Below the pieces are notes generated by a model. It made no database searches and was not told where the DNA came from. It worked only from the letters and a program-made list of their open reading frames with translations. A program made the position numbers and the translations under genes. From Paraspadella gotoi (Eukaryota > Chaetognatha), in NCBI GenBank assembly GCA_051294375.1, contig CM119266.1:24106411-24170410 (forward strand): DNA of 64,000 bases, written 5' to 3'. Every line of letters starts with the position of its first letter. Positions within the stretch are counted from its first letter, which is position 1. Below are positions 10,563 to 24,905 of this stretch, piece after piece.

Positions 10563-11252
10563 AAGAACCCTCAAGTCCCCGCGATTACGAGGCTCGTATT
10601 AAGCGAGTAAGTTTCGCGTTCGAAGGTGAACTGATATTTACTTTCCCCATAAACGATAAACAAAAGATCCAAAAACAAAAGCGGGAAAAATCGGGTGAGG
10701 TTTTTTGGGGTGAGGCGGCGGAAAAATTGGGGGAAGTGGGCGGGGCGGAGACGTCCTCCGTTGCGTCTTTTCACTCGCGGTGTTTTGATGCTGACCTTTT
10801 TTGCTATTTTCATTGGTTTCTAACAATCTGCAACGCGACTTAGTTTTTCTAAGTTGTGCGGAGATTTTGTTAAAATAAGTTATTTTTTTAGGTTAAAAAA
10901 GTTAAAGAACCATAAATAAGAATTATTTTCATTAGTAATTAATGTCTTTCATCTTTACATTCGTTACAGGCCTTAAAATCTGGTCCGAACGTTTTAGAAT
11001 TTCCAGTTTGCGTGCGTCCAAAAAATCCTCGCTGGTTCCACCCACGTGCGCGGGAGCGTCCATGATTAACGAGACGCATCCTCATCGAAAGTTTCGATCT
11101 TTTTGCTCTTTTTTTTTCCGGATCGCGTCTTCTTGACTTTTTGTTTCTCTGCCTCGTTTCTGCCAAATATTCGAGACAAGCGAATGACGAACACAAATCA
11201 TCCGCCGACACGGAGGGAAAGAGCGATAGAGGGAGAGTAAGGGAAAAAGAGA

Positions 11253-11253
<1 letters not shown>

Positions 11254-11304
<51 letters not shown>
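11254..11304. repeat. (GA)n microsatellite
   Basis: GA array of about 50 bases; inverted counterpart near 25,513-25,600. Confidence 0.9.
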
Positions 11305-11305
<1 letters not shown>

Positions 11306-11903
11306 CATTTGCATTTGAGATGAGATGGAAGAATTCGCAATGAGTGAAGAAGTTGATTACTAAGAATTTTGTAAAATCGTCTAACTACAAAATTCCTTTC
11401 TCGTCAACGCAAGCAGTCTGTATATTGTATATATTTCTCTTTTTCTTAATGTAGATACGTGGGACCAAAGTTGCACAAAAGTCCTGACATTGTTTTAGAC
11501 AAATACATAAGTTTTTAGATATCTTCTGTTTTCCCTATAAAAATACTACTTGAAAAATTATGTCTAAATATATGGCCAAAAATTATAAGAAAGAGTAAAA
11601 GATATTAAATGCCTACTGATTTTCTATTTTAAAGTTTAAAAAAAGTGTAACACTTCATGAAGTTATATCTATGTACCTCCAATGCATTACGAATTAAATT
11701 TGCTAAATATCGCAAAACCTTATTTTTTTGTCAGAAAAAATATATTCAAGGTCGAAGCCACTGAAATTTTTGAAAAAGAAGAATTTTTTTTAAAAATGAA
11801 GAAAAGAAACAAAGAGGAAAAACAAAGGATGAAATACGGAATATCAAAGAGAACTAAGGATGGAAGAAACGTCTGCTCAAAATGGGGAATCAGGGAGATA
11901 TCC

Positions 11904-11918
11904 CTCTCTCTCTCTCTG

Positions 11919-11974
<56 letters not shown>
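11904..11974. repeat. (CT)n microsatellite
   Basis: CT array of about 70 bases with isolated CTGT and TCGC interruptions; inverted counterpart 24,839-24,915. Confidence 0.9.
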
Positions 11975-11976
<2 letters not shown>

Positions 11977-12655
11977 CCCCTCGGTGGCGGCAAACGTCAA
12001 AAGAGAGACTGCCGGTCCTTCGGTTGCCGTCTCCCCGTCGACCGTCGGCGCAATAAAACAATAAAAGGGCGGCATGAGGCGGAATGATGTCCCATTGCCA
12101 TTCCCAATGGCAGTTGCAAGATGATATCGGTTACACGGTCTTCCCTTCTGACCCGAATATTGTAACAGTTTCCCCGGCGTTTTGAGTTGAGAAGAGAAAA
12201 ATTCTTGTTTTATTGCAAAAAAATTTGGTTGATTTCCTTTGATAATTTTAATTATATATATTTAAAATAATAAAACGGGGAAAAAATTTTCTGATGTTTA
12301 ACTGCTTGTCCAGAACTTCAATCCGATAAAAGCTTTTATTGAGATTATTTCACAAATTAATGACAGATAAAGACGTAAAGTTTAAATTTATGTATCTATT
12401 TCGATTAAAATTTAAATTCAAAGGAATTTAGTTTTTGCAACTTAATAGAGATGTGTTGAGAATTTTATTGACTTTTAAGCAGCTTCGGGTGATGGCCGTT
12501 TAATTACAAATTGCTTTAAATGTACAGAACTATTTAAAATATTTTTAAATGACAATATGATAGTTCCAAAAATTTTAAAAAAGACAATGAAAATTTGAAA
12601 GTAGATACTAGGGTTATCAAACTTTTTATAAACTTTCTCTAAACAAAATTATTAT

Positions 12656-12785
12656 TTATGAAATTGGTACAACCACTATAAAAATCATCCATTCATTAAA
12701 TAAATAAGCTATCTTGCCCCTGACTTTGGACAGGCTTTGGTGGTTTAAGGCCTCCATCACTCTTACAAGATAATGACATAGCAGG
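12656..12785. repeat. Dispersed repeat, copy 1 (about 130 bp)
   Basis: This segment contains GCCCCTGACTTTGGACAGG and GCCTCCATCACTCTTACAAG. It recurs nearly unchanged 42 kb away at 54,764-54,894 in unrelated flanks, so it is a dispersed element rather than part of the local duplication. It has no coding frame of note and no obvious terminal repeats. It may be the end of a larger transposon or a SINE-like unit; I do not recognise the family. Confidence 0.7.
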
Positions 12786-13768
12786 TTATACTCGGATGTC
12801 AATGAGCTAATTCCAAAAGCAGGTTCGCTTACTCGAAATAAATTTTTTTTACGGGATAAGTCGCCGTTCCAACGATCGTTCCCTTCCCCTTAAATCGGCA
12901 CCTGAACCGAATCGAATCTGGAAAAACCCTCTCTCAAAACAACCCGGACTCTTTTTTTTTATTGTATCTCCGGGACTGAGGAATATTAGGTTTCCTCGTC
13001 GGCGGGTTGATTGAGACAATCGCGATCCTTGTCAAATGCCTCGGTTGTATACTTGGATTAGTTCGGGACTGTACCGACTTTGACAAGAGCGACGGGAAAA
13101 AAAATTAATTATCTCGGATCTCGGAAGGAGGGACATGATAATCATCGATTAATCTTTTTCCATTGACGTCGTTAGTATCTTTTTTTTCGGAAGGACTTTT
13201 TTAACGGAGCTCACGCTGACTTTACGACCCGCAAAAAAATGTAAATGGATTCGGGATTTCAAATTTCGAAAAGCGGCGGTTAGTGTATCCAGGTTTGAGT
13301 ATATATATATATATTTCGAAGCTTCGGGAACGACGGGGGGGGGGCTTTGATAGAGACAAAAAAAAAGCACCAACGAAATAATAAAATAATTCTTTGGTTG
13401 AGGGCATAAAAATTCCTGGGATTATGCAGTTATACCTAAGGGATGGAGAGAAGGGAGGAATAATTTGACAACATTTTGGATCCCAATTAAAAGTTAACGT
13501 CGAAATCAACGATCTCTTTGATAACATTATTACCTTTTATTACCATATTTAGTCTAATTAACTTAAAAAATAAAAAAAAATAATCCATTTCTGAAATCCC
13601 TTCGTCTAACGCAGCGCCTCCTTTTTTTTAATTAATCGATGAACCTCAACTCGATCTTCTCGCGACGATTTATGGCAAAAACTGATCCCATCTTCCGCTA
13701 ATAGGTTCCACATCTAACGAAAATATTCTTTCAAAAATATAACTCGGTTAATACATTGATAACGACCG

Positions 13769-13822
<54 letters not shown>

Positions 13823-14158
13823 CCGCCTATCATTCGCGTCTCGCCATTCGTATTTCGTAAAAGACACAAGAAAAACCCATTCCGGTTTTTCTTCATATCC
13901 GCGTAAATCATGATAACGTTCTCGGGAGCCGCTTTCTCTCCCTCTCTCCTCTCTCGTTCTCTCTCGTTTTCTCTCGCCCCGATGAGACCGAAATAAATAC
14001 GATATGGCAATTTATATCGCATGCTTGTATAACGTTTTTCGCGGCAATAATAAATGTCGACGGATTCGGTCTCCGGTCCCGGGAGAAAGTGGTGGGGAGA
14101 GAGAAACCCCGTTTTCTCCGAGCACGCGATCCGATCCTAACCATCATCGGTCCGAGCG

Positions 14159-14159
<1 letters not shown>

Positions 14160-14247
<88 letters not shown>

Positions 14248-14248
14248 T
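14160..14248. repeat. (GA)n microsatellite
   Basis: GA array of about 88 bases lying 340 bases after an oppositely oriented CT array (13,771-13,819), so the two can pair as a hairpin. Confidence 0.95.
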
Positions 14249-14856
14249 GTCCATGGAAATGTTGTTTAGAAATAAAATTTGAACGGGCTCAAAATCTGAC
14301 GCTGGGTGTAAAGGTAAAGGTAAAACGAGACCGTAATGTCTTCGTCTCTATCAGAGCGTGGGTGGTTAGGATATTTAATTTTAAGGTGGGAGTAGCGTTA
14401 TAAAAGAAAATTAGGATAATAATGTTAAATAAAGAACGAACTGGAAAAAATCTGTCATTTTATTATACTCGATTCATTCATCGATAATAAGTAAAACAGA
14501 AAAGTAATAAAATGATATTGCAACGGGCCATGAGAAAAGTTAGAAATATCTAAGTTCCATCTTCATTCACTGATAATATTTTCGCCCAATAAAATAAACA
14601 GAGCAGTGAATCAGATTTTAAGCAGTAATGTTTCAATCACAAAGTAGAGAGAAAGACTCGGATCCGATTCGATTTCGACAATTGGGCCATTACAGTCAAG
14701 ATATCTTGCAAATAGAATCGAACAAAGGAGAGACTTCGAGTCTGATTTGTGACGCCGTAAAAATCCGATGAGAGGATATCTGAAGAAGAGAAACTTATCG
14801 TCCTGCATCCATAAACAAACTCAGGACTCAGGCCCTGCGATGATTCAATACACTCT

Positions 14857-14944
<88 letters not shown>

Positions 14945-15232
14945 TCTCATCCCATCAGCGTTCGGTCATGGACAGTATGGGAATATTTTATTGTAATAAT
15001 AGGAAAATCATTACTGTATATATCGCAAGTCATAACAAATTTGATATCGCTCGCACTCGCTACGTCGCGTTCGTTTTCTCTCCCATCTCCCTCTCACCCT
15101 CTCTCGACGCGAGGGCCCGGGGCCTCACTCAATGACGGTCCAAGGCCTCTCTCCTCATTTTCTTGATTCGTATCTTCTCTTTCCACCCCCCCTCTCCATC
15201 TCGCTTGTTCCCCTCGCCTCTCTCTCCTCTCT

Positions 15233-15276
<44 letters not shown>

Positions 15277-15417
15277 TCTTCTCTCTCTCTCTCCATCATT
15301 CGCCTACGGTCGCCCTGGACACGTATCGCGCTTCCTCTATTTAATGTTCGCGATACACGGTCAAGTCCGGGGCCCGACACGCGTTACGATGAGTAAGAAA
15401 AGGAAGAGTAGAAGAGA

Positions 15418-15499
<82 letters not shown>

Positions 15500-15939
15500 T
15501 TAACGGCACATTGTTTTTAACGATTATGAATCGCGCCATCTATGAGGTGGATTTTATGGAGCGCGAGAAGACGGGCGATAGTCCAACCCCTCGCGGTCGA
15601 CTCTCGATTCGTCGACGGAGGGGAATTAAAACGGGCAAGGCCGAGGAAACCCGGATGGGGCGGGGCTACTGTTGAGCTGGGGGGGCGGAGTAGTGGAGCT
15701 GTAATGTATGACTGGAAAAGTGGCGGTAGTGACGTTTAAGTAAGTGCTTAAAAAAGCAGTTTTAACACTATTTACTTTGAATATTTCGTGATTTTCATTA
15801 TAATTTCCGAGTCAGATATACAACCAAAATTATAACTCACTTAAGATCTACTAATTAAGAATCAACTACACTTATCTGCAAAATAAACCGTTTAAGAGAC
15901 AATATATGGTGACTGAGTTCCGACCAGTCTTTCCTTTTT

Positions 15940-16215
15940 TCCAGTTCTGACTTTCTTTCATCATAATTTCTTAGTTTTTTTTCTCTTTCTTTTTATTTTA
16001 TTCTTTCTTTCCCTTTTAATTTTGTCTTTCTTTCCCTGTTTTTCCCTTTTTATTTCTTTCTGTCTTTCCTGTGTCATCGTATTCCTTGCATTTTTATAAC
16101 TCCTTCATTCTTTCTTTCTCTTATTCTTCTTTTCTTTCTTTCTTCTTTCTTTCTTTCTTTTTTCCTTCTTTCCTTTCTTTCTATTCCATTTTTTAATTTC
16201 TTTTCCATTGCTTCT
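15940..16215. repeat. CTTT-rich pyrimidine tract
   Basis: Imperfect TTTC/CTTT repeats with TTTTTT runs. The tract recurs directly at about 19,040-19,320 and 19,760-20,060 and inverted at about 20,540-20,860. Confidence 0.85.
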
Positions 16216-16361
16216 CTCCTTCTCAATCTCCCTCTCCCTCGAGGCGAGTGAGGCCTCGTTCGGCGCATCACCATAACCGTAAACGCGGGCGTAAAAGAAG
16301 AAGGCAAGGGCCTCTCAAGCCGCCCTGCCGCTTGGAGAGAGAGAGAGAGAGAGAAGAGAGG

Positions 16362-16418
<57 letters not shown>

Positions 16419-16588
16419 AAAGAAGAAAAAAAAACCTCTTGTCGTTTTTACGAGTGATTAAACCGGAAAAAAGTGAAGAGAGAAGAAAAGTGTTGTTTAT
16501 ATTCAGCCCAAGGGGAAGTCGTTTCCGAACGCCTACGATGCGCGTTGATGGGAGCTGTGTGCTTGTGAGGGGCGGGGGTGCGCCTTGA

Positions 16589-17594
16589 AGGACAGAGGCA
16601 ATGTAGCGGAGTTTCACGCATCCCCTCGAGAGCAGACGAGGTAAGAAAGTAATAATCGAGGTGAGAAATTCATATACTTATACTTTCGTGTTTTTTCACG
16701 TTTATGTCACTCAGAAGAGTTTGTGAATGTAAGATAATAATTTAGTGTAATAACATTGCGCAACAAGCAACCGAGAGTGAGACTTTAAACGTTAAGAGGG
16801 GTCTAAAAAGTGACCAAGCGAACCAGGATACCGCACAAAAGAGAACGGAATATAACATAACATGTACCATCAGCTTGACCGAAACATCATTGAGAATAAC
16901 TAATTCAAAATAAATGTAAATTAAAGAATTCAAGCAAATAGCCAGTTTCAAAATGATGATACTTATATCAAATTTTTAAATAAGCTCACTGTGAGTCAAT
17001 CTATTACCAAAATATTAGTTGTATTACATTCAGAATTAATTTCTTAAATTCCCAAATCGTAATCATAAATATTTTGCCCCTTCTGTTTTTCTTTATTCAT
17101 CGAATGAGTTTACCCTCTTTTTTTTCCAAACAAAGCTACCATATATTACGTAGAAATTCTTTTGGTTCTTCATTTTCAAACATCAACGTCCAATAAAAGT
17201 CAAGTGAGAACGAAGACTGAACGCGGCTGACAGAGAGCGAGATGAAGGAGAAAAAGGGAACAGAGTCGAGAAAAAAAAAGAGAGAGAGAAAAAAAACGAC
17301 TTTGCTTTGCGGCAAAAATGCCAATATTTGACATGTGAGGAAAAAAAGAGAAAAGGAAAAAAAGACAGGAAAACGAGAGAGAGGACAGAAAGATAGACAG
17401 AAATAAAATCTGAAGAGAATATTAAAGACAGGAGGACTTACCGTTGAATATTTCTTACGTGGCGAAGAAGGAAGGAAGGTGAAGATGACGAAAAGTAAGC
17501 AATAAAAAAGTGAGTAAGTCAGGAAATGTATAAACGTTGAACGATATTGCCAAGGCAATGAAGCTCTTCTCTCTCTCTGCTTCCTCTCTCATCT

Positions 17595-17634
<40 letters not shown>

Positions 17635-17846
17635 TCTTACTTATCTCTCCTCATCTTTTCTATAAAATATTCAAGTTAAATTTCAATTAAAACCGGAAAT
17701 GTTTAAATATTAGTAATAGAATTGTTCTTTTATAATATTGAAAGGGAAATAAAAGATTCCGAATGATTGTAAAAGAACTCGTTGATCCAAAAAAAACCTC
17801 TTTACTTTTGCCCTCGTAATAATCACTATCGTAAAAACTCTCTCCT

Positions 17847-17903
<57 letters not shown>

Positions 17904-18046
17904 CCTCTCTTCTACTCCTCTCTCTCTCTCTCCCATCTCTCTCTTCTCTCTACTCTTTCTCTTATTAAGAGGTAAATTGCCCCCACAGTGTCATAAAACT
18001 GCTTTAATCACTCCCCGCACTCAAAAAAAGACTTCTCTCTCTTTTT
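16589..18046. other. Spacer segment duplicated at 38,773-39,991
   Basis: No gene is visible. The segment holds a purine-rich stretch (17,240-17,420) and CT arrays (17,560-17,640; 17,840-17,955). Nearly the same sequence, with many small indels, recurs in the same orientation at 38,773-39,991. Confidence 0.8.
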
Positions 18047-18071
18047 NNNNNNNNNNNNNNNNNNNNNNNNN
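18047..18071. other. Gap of exactly 25 N
   Basis: A 25-N run of the kind placed by long-read gap-filling tools when a fill does not close. The following base begins a direct copy of 14,977 onward. Identical 25-N runs occur at 19,538-19,562, 20,138-20,162 and 57,233-57,257. Confidence 0.9.
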
Positions 18072-19444
18072 ATGGGAATATTTATTGGTAATAATAGGAA
18101 AAATCATTACTGTATTCGCAAGTCATAACAATTTGATATCGCTCGCACTCGCTATTGCTCGCGTTCGTTTTCTCTCCCTCTCCCTCTCACCCTCTCTCGA
18201 CGCGGGGCCCGGGGCCTCGACTCAATGACGGTCCAAGGCCTCTCTCCTCATTTTCTTGATTCGTATCTTTCGTCTTCACCCCCCCNNNNNNNNNNNNNNN
18301 NNNNNNNNNNNNNNNNNNNNNNNNNNNNNNNNNNNNNNNNNNNNNNNNNNNNNNNNNNNNNNNNNNNNNNNNNNNNNNNNNNNNNNNNNNNNNNNNNNNN
18401 NNNNNNNNNNNNNNNNNNNNNNNNNNNNNNNNNNNNNNNNNNNNNNNNNNNNNNNNNNNNNNNNNNNNNNNNNNNNNNNNNNNNNNNNNNNNNNNNNNNN
18501 NNNNNNNNNNNNNNNNNNNNNNNNNNNNNNNNNNNNNNNNNNNNNNNNNNNNNNNNNNNNNNNNNNNNNAGAGAGAGAGAGAGTTAACGGCCATCTGTTT
18601 TTAACGATTATGAATCGCGCCATCTATGAGGTGGATTTTATGGAGCGCGAGAAGACGGGCGGATGTCCAACCCCTCGCGGTCGACTCTCGATTCGTCGAC
18701 AAGAGGGGATTAAAAACGGGCAAGGCCGAGGAAACCGCGGATGGGGCGGGGACTGTTTGAGCTGGGGGGGGGCGAGTATGGAGCTGTAATGATGACTGGA
18801 AAAGTGGCGGTAGTGACGGTTTAGTAAGTGGCTTAAAAAAGCAGTTTTAACACTATTTACTTTGAATATTTCGTGTATTTTCATTATAATTTTCCGAGCA
18901 GATATACAACCAAAATTATACTCTTTATAAGATCTACTAATTAAGAATCAACTCACACTTATCTGCAAAATAAACCGTTTAAGAGAACAATATATGGATG
19001 ACTGAGTTCCGACCAGTCTTTCCTTTTTTCCGTTCTGACTTTCTTTCATCATAATTTCTTAGTTTTTTTTCTCTTTCCTTTTATTTTATCTTTCTTTCCC
19101 TTTTAATTTTGTCTTTCTTTCCCTGTTTTTCCCTTTTTTATCTTTCTGTCTTTCCTTGTCCGTCATTCTTCTTTTTATTTCTTTCCTTCATCTTTTTCTT
19201 TCTTGTCTTATCTTATCTTTCTTCTTTCTTTCTTTCTTTCTTCTCTTTCTATTCTTTCTTTTCCTTTCTTTCTTTCTTTCTTTCTTTCCTTCTTTTCTCC
19301 TATTTTTAATTTCTTTTCCTGCTTCTCTCCTTCTCAATCTCCCTCTCCCTCGAGGCGAGTGAGGCCTCGTTCGCCGCATCACCATAACCGTAAACGCGGG
19401 CGTAAAAGAAGAAGGCAAGGGCCTCTCAAGCCGCCCGTCCGCTT

Positions 19445-19481
<37 letters not shown>

Positions 19482-19537
19482 AGAGAGAGAGACGGGATAG
19501 AGAGAGGAGAGAGAAGAGAGAGAGAGAGAGGGAGGAG
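18072..19537 (+). repeat. Direct copy of about 14,977-16,430
   Basis: The sequence follows 14,977-16,430 in the same orientation with frequent single-base indels. The CT/GA core is replaced by an N gap at 18,286-18,569. A CTTT tract (19,040-19,320) and a GA array (19,445-19,537) are included. Confidence 0.88.
18286..18569. other. Assembly gap (284 N)
   Basis: The gap replaces the CT/GA microsatellite region equivalent to about 15,187-15,487. Confidence 0.9.
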
Positions 19538-19562
19538 NNNNNNNNNNNNNNNNNNNNNNNNN
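19538..19562. other. Gap of exactly 25 N
   Basis: Separates one direct copy of the 15-16 kb segment from a second, shorter copy. Confidence 0.9.
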
Positions 19563-19949
19563 CGGTTTAGTAAGTGGCTTAAAAAGCAGTTTTAACACTA
19601 TTTACTTTGAATATTTCGTGTATTTTCATTATAATTTTCCGAGTCAGATATACAACCAAAATTATACTCTTTAAGATCTACTAATTAAGAATCAAACTCA
19701 CCACTTATCTGCAAAATAAACCGTTTAAGAGACAATATATGGATGACTGAGTTCCGACCAGTCTTTCCTTTTTTTTCCAGTTCTGACTTTCTTTCATCAT
19801 AATTTCTTAGTTTTTTTTCTCTTTCCTTTTATTTTATCTTTCTTTCCCTTTTAATTTTGTCTTTCTTTCCCTGTTTTTCCCTTTTATTTCTTTCTGTCTT
19901 TTCCTCTGTCCGTCATTCTTGCTTTTTATATTTCTTTCCTTCATTCTTT

Positions 19950-20021
<72 letters not shown>

Positions 20022-20137
20022 TCCTTCTTTTCCTATTTTTATTTCTTTTCCTGCTTCTCTCCCTTCTCAATCTCCCTCTCCCTCGAGCGAGTGAGGCCTC
20101 GTTCGCGCATCACCATAACCGTAAACGCGGGCGTAAA
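19563..20137 (+). repeat. Second direct copy, of about 15,733-16,297
   Basis: Same orientation as the left arm, with a cleaner and longer CTTT array (19,945-20,030) than its source. Ends at another 25-N run. Confidence 0.85.
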
Positions 20138-20162
20138 NNNNNNNNNNNNNNNNNNNNNNNNN
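20138..20162. other. Gap of exactly 25 N, at the turn of the palindrome
   Basis: Orientation switches here: before it the sequence follows the left arm directly, after it the sequence is its reverse complement starting from left position about 16,588. Confidence 0.9.
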
Positions 20163-20336
20163 CAAGCGCACCCCCGCCCCCTCACAAGCACACAGCTCTT
20201 CCATCAACGACCCATCGTAGGCGTCTCAGGAAAACGACTTCCCCTTGGCTTGAATAAAACAACAACTTTTCTTCTCTCGTCACCTTTTTTCCGGTTAATC
20301 ACTCGTAAAAACGACAAAGGTTTTTTTTTCTTCTTT

Positions 20337-20420
<84 letters not shown>

Positions 20421-20594
20421 CGGAGGCGGCTTGAGAGGCCCTTGCCTTCTCTTTTACGCCCGCGTTTACGGTTATGGTGATGCGGCGAACGAGGCCTCAC
20501 TCGCCTCGAGGGAGAGGGAGATTGAGAAGGAGAGAAGCAGGAAAAGAAATAAAAATAAAAAAGAAGGAAATAATAGAGAAAGAAAGAAAGGAAA

Positions 20595-20631
<37 letters not shown>

Positions 20632-21281
20632 AAAGAAGAAAGAAAGAATAAGAAGAAAGAAAAGAATGAAGGAAAGAAATATATAAAGAAAGCAATGAAC
20701 GTGACAAGGAAAGACAGAAAGAAAAAAAAGGGAAAAAAGGGAAAGAAAGAAAAAATTAAAAGGGAAAGAAAGATAAAATAAAAGGAAAGAGAAAAAAAAC
20801 TAAGAAATTATGATGAAGAAAGTCAGAACTGGAAAAAAGGGAAAGACTGGTCGGAACTCAGTCATCCATATATTGTCTCTTAAACGGTTTTTTTTTGCAG
20901 ATAAGTGTGAGTTTGATTCTTAATATGTAGATCTTATTGAAAGTTATGTATAATTTTGTTGTATATCTGACGGAAAATTATAATGAAAATACACGAAATA
21001 TTCAAAGTAAATAGTGTTAAAACTGCTTTTTTAACCCTCACTACTAAACCGTCACTACCGCCACTTTTCCAGTCATCATTACAGCCCCCTACTCGCCCCC
21101 CAGCTCAAACAGTCCCCGCCCCATCCCGGGTTCCTCGGCCTTGCCCGTTTTTAATCCCCCTCGTCGACGAATCGAGAGTCGACCGCGAGGGGTTGGACAT
21201 CCGCGCCGTCTTCTCGCGCTCCATAAAATCCACCTCATAGATGGCGCGATTCATAATCTTAAAAAAACAGATGGCCGTTAA

Positions 21282-21350
<69 letters not shown>

Positions 21351-21473
21351 TCCTATTCTCTCTCTCATTCTCTTTCTCTTCTCGTTAAACGCGGTCGGGC
21401 CCCGGACTTGACCGTGATCGCGAACATTAAATAGAGGAAGCGTGATACGTGTCCAGGGACCGATGCGAATGCC

Positions 21474-21504
<31 letters not shown>

Positions 21505-21505
21505 G

Positions 21506-21556
<51 letters not shown>

Positions 21557-21845
21557 GACAGCGAGATGGAAGAGGGGGGGGTGAAGACGAAAGATACGAA
21601 TCAAGAAAATGAGGATAGAGGCCTTGGACCGTCATTGAGTCTAGGCCCCGGGCCCTCGCGTCGAGAGAGGGTGAGAGGGAGAGGGAAAGAAAACGAACGC
21701 GAGCAATAGCGAGTGGCGAGCGATATCAAATTTTTTATGACTTGCGAATACAGTAATGATTTTTTCCTATTATTACCAATAAAATATTCCCATACCTTGT
21801 CCATGACCGAACGCTGATGGGATGAGGAGAGAGAGAGAAGAGAGA

Positions 21846-21920
<75 letters not shown>

Positions 21921-22556
21921 AAGAGTGTATTAATCATCGCGGGCCTGAGTTTGTTTGATGGATGCAGGACGATAAGTTTCTTCTTCAGATATCCTCTCAT
22001 ACGGAATTTTTACGGCGTCACAATCAGACTCGAAGTCTCTCCTTTGTTTCGATTCTATTTGCAAGATATCTTGACTGTAATGGCCCAATGTCGAAAATCG
22101 AATCGGATCCGAGTCTTTCTCTCTACTTTGTTGATTGAAACTATTACTGCTTAAAATCTGATTCACGTGCTCTGTTTATTTATTGGGCGAAAATATTATC
22201 AGTGAATGAAGATGGAACTTAGATATTTCTAACTTTTCTCATGGCCCGTTGCAATAATCATTTTATTACTTTCTCTCTGTTTTACTTATTATCGATGAAT
22301 GAATCGAGTATAATAAAATGACAGATTTTCAGTTCGTTCTTTATTTAACATTATTATCCTAATTCCCTTTTATAACGCTACTCCCACCTTAAAATAATAT
22401 CCTAACACCACCCACCGCTCTGATAGAGACGAAGACATTACGGTCTCGTTTTACCTTTATACTTTACAACCCACGCGTCAGATTTTGAGCCCGTTCAAAT
22501 TTTATTTCAAACAAAAGACATTCCATGGACAACTCTCTTCTCTCTCTCTCTCTCTC

Positions 22557-22628
<72 letters not shown>

Positions 22629-22987
22629 CCGCGCTCGGACCGATGATAGGTTAGGATCGGATGTCGCGTGCTCGGAGAAAACGGGGTTTTCTCTTCTCCC
22701 CACCACTTTCTCTCGGGCCCCGGAGAACCGAATCGGTCGACATTTATTATTGCCGCGAAAAAAACGTTATACAACAGCATGCGAATATAAATTGCCATAT
22801 CGTATTTAATTTCGGTTCTCATCGGGTCGAGAGAAAACGAGAAGGAACGAGAGTGAAGAGAGGGAGGAGAAAGCGGCTCCCGAGAACGTTATCCATGATT
22901 ACGCGAATATGAAGAAAAAACCGGAATGGGTTTTTCTTGTGTGTTTTACGAAATAACGAATGGCGAGACGCGAATGATAGGCGGAAA

Positions 22988-23077
<90 letters not shown>

Positions 23078-24033
23078 CGGAAACGGTCGTATATGTAATA
23101 TTTAACCGAGTTAATATTTTTGAGAAGAATATTTTTCGTTAGATGTTGTGGAACCTATTAGCGGAAGATGGGATCAGTTTTTTGCCATAAATCGTCGCGA
23201 GAAGATCGAGTTGAGGTTCATGAGCGATTCATTAAAAAAAAGAGGAGGCGCTGCGTTAGACGAAGGGATTTCAGAAATGCGATTAATTTTTTTTATTTTT
23301 TAAGTTAATTAGACTAAATATGGTAATAAAAGGTAATAATGTTATCAAAGAGATACGTTGATTTCGACGTTAACTTTTAATTGGAATCCAAAATGTTGTC
23401 AAATTATTCCTCCTTCTCTCCATCCCTTAGGTATAACTGCATAATCCCAGGAATTTTTAATGCCCTCAACCAAAGAAGATTATTTATTATTTCGTTGGTG
23501 CTTTTTTTTTTTTTGTCTCTATCAAAGCCCCCCCCCCGCGTCGTTCGAAGCTTGCGAAATAATATATATTACTAAACCTGGATACACTAACCGCCTTCTT
23601 TTCGAAAATTTGAAATCCCGAATCCATTTACATTTTTTTGCGGGTCGTATAGTCAGCGTAGCTCCGTTAAAAAGTCCTTCCGAAAAAAAAGATACTAACG
23701 ACGTCAATGGAAAAAGATTAATCGATGATTATCATGTCCCTCCTCCTCGGAGATCCGAATAATTAATTTTTTTCCCCGTCGCCTTTGTCAAAGTCGGATA
23801 CAGTCCCGCAATACAATATACCCAAGATATACAACCGAGCATTTGACAAGATCGCGATTGTCTCAATCAACCGCCGACGAGGAAATCCTAAAATTCCTCA
23901 GTCCCGGAGATACAATAAAAAAAAGAGTCCGGGTTGTTTTGAGAGAGGGTTTTCCTCACAGATTCGATTCGGTTCAGGTGCCGATTTAAGGGGAAGGGAA
24001 CGATCGTTGGAACGGCGACTTATCCCGTAAAAA

Positions 24034-24170
24034 AAATTTATCTTGTTAAGAGTGATGGAGGCCTTAAACCACCAAAGCCTGTCCAAAGTCAGGGGCAAGA
24101 TAGCTTATTTATTTAATGAATGGATAATTTTTATAGTGGTTGTACCAATTTCATAAATAATAATTTGTTT
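24034..24170. repeat. Dispersed repeat, mirrored and truncated copy
   Basis: Reverse complement of the element at 12,656-12,785, but lacking its final bases (the GACATAGCAGGT end) and the next 50 or so bases of left-arm flank. Confidence 0.75.
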
Positions 24171-24836
24171 AGAGAAAGTTTAATAAAAGTTTTGATAACC
24201 TATGTACCTACTTTCAAATTTTCATTGTCTTTTTTTAAATTTTTGAGAACTATCATATTGTCATTAAAAATATTTTAAATAGTTCTGTACATTTAAAGCA
24301 AATTGTAATTAAACGACCATCACCCGAAGCTGCTTAAAAGTCAATAAAATTCAACACATCTCTATTAAGTGGCAAAAACTAAATTCCTTTGAATTTAAAT
24401 TTTAATCGAAATAGATACATAAATTTAAACTTTACGTCTTTATCTGTTCATTAATTTGTGAAATAATCTCAATAAAAGCTTTTATCGGATTGAAGTTCTG
24501 GACAAGGCAGTTAAACATCAGAAAATTTTTTTCCCCGTTTTATTATTTTAAATATATATAATTAAAAATTATCAAGGAATAAACACCAAATTTTTTTGCC
24601 AATAAAACAAGAATTTTTCTCTTCTCAACTCAAAACGCCGGGGAAAACTGTTACAATATTCGGGTCGGAAGGGAAGACCGTGTAACCGATATCATCTTGC
24701 AACTGCCATTGGGAATGGCAATGGGACTCATTCCGCCTCATGCCGCCTTTTATTGTTTTATTGCGCCGACGGTCGACGGGAGACGGCAACCGAAGGACCG
24801 GCAGTCTCTCTTTTTGACGTTTGCGCCACCGAGGGG

Positions 24837-24905
<69 letters not shown>

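Larger units (their letters stand above)
12786..16588. other. Intergenic, microsatellite-rich; no gene seen
   Basis: Contains CT arrays (13,771-13,819; 14,862-14,942; 15,220-15,295), GA arrays (14,160-14,247; 15,410-15,500; 16,336-16,418) and a CTTT-rich stretch (15,940-16,215). Interspersed mixed sequence shows no exon I can support. The part from 14,977 onward is copied again at 18,072-20,137. Confidence 0.6.
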
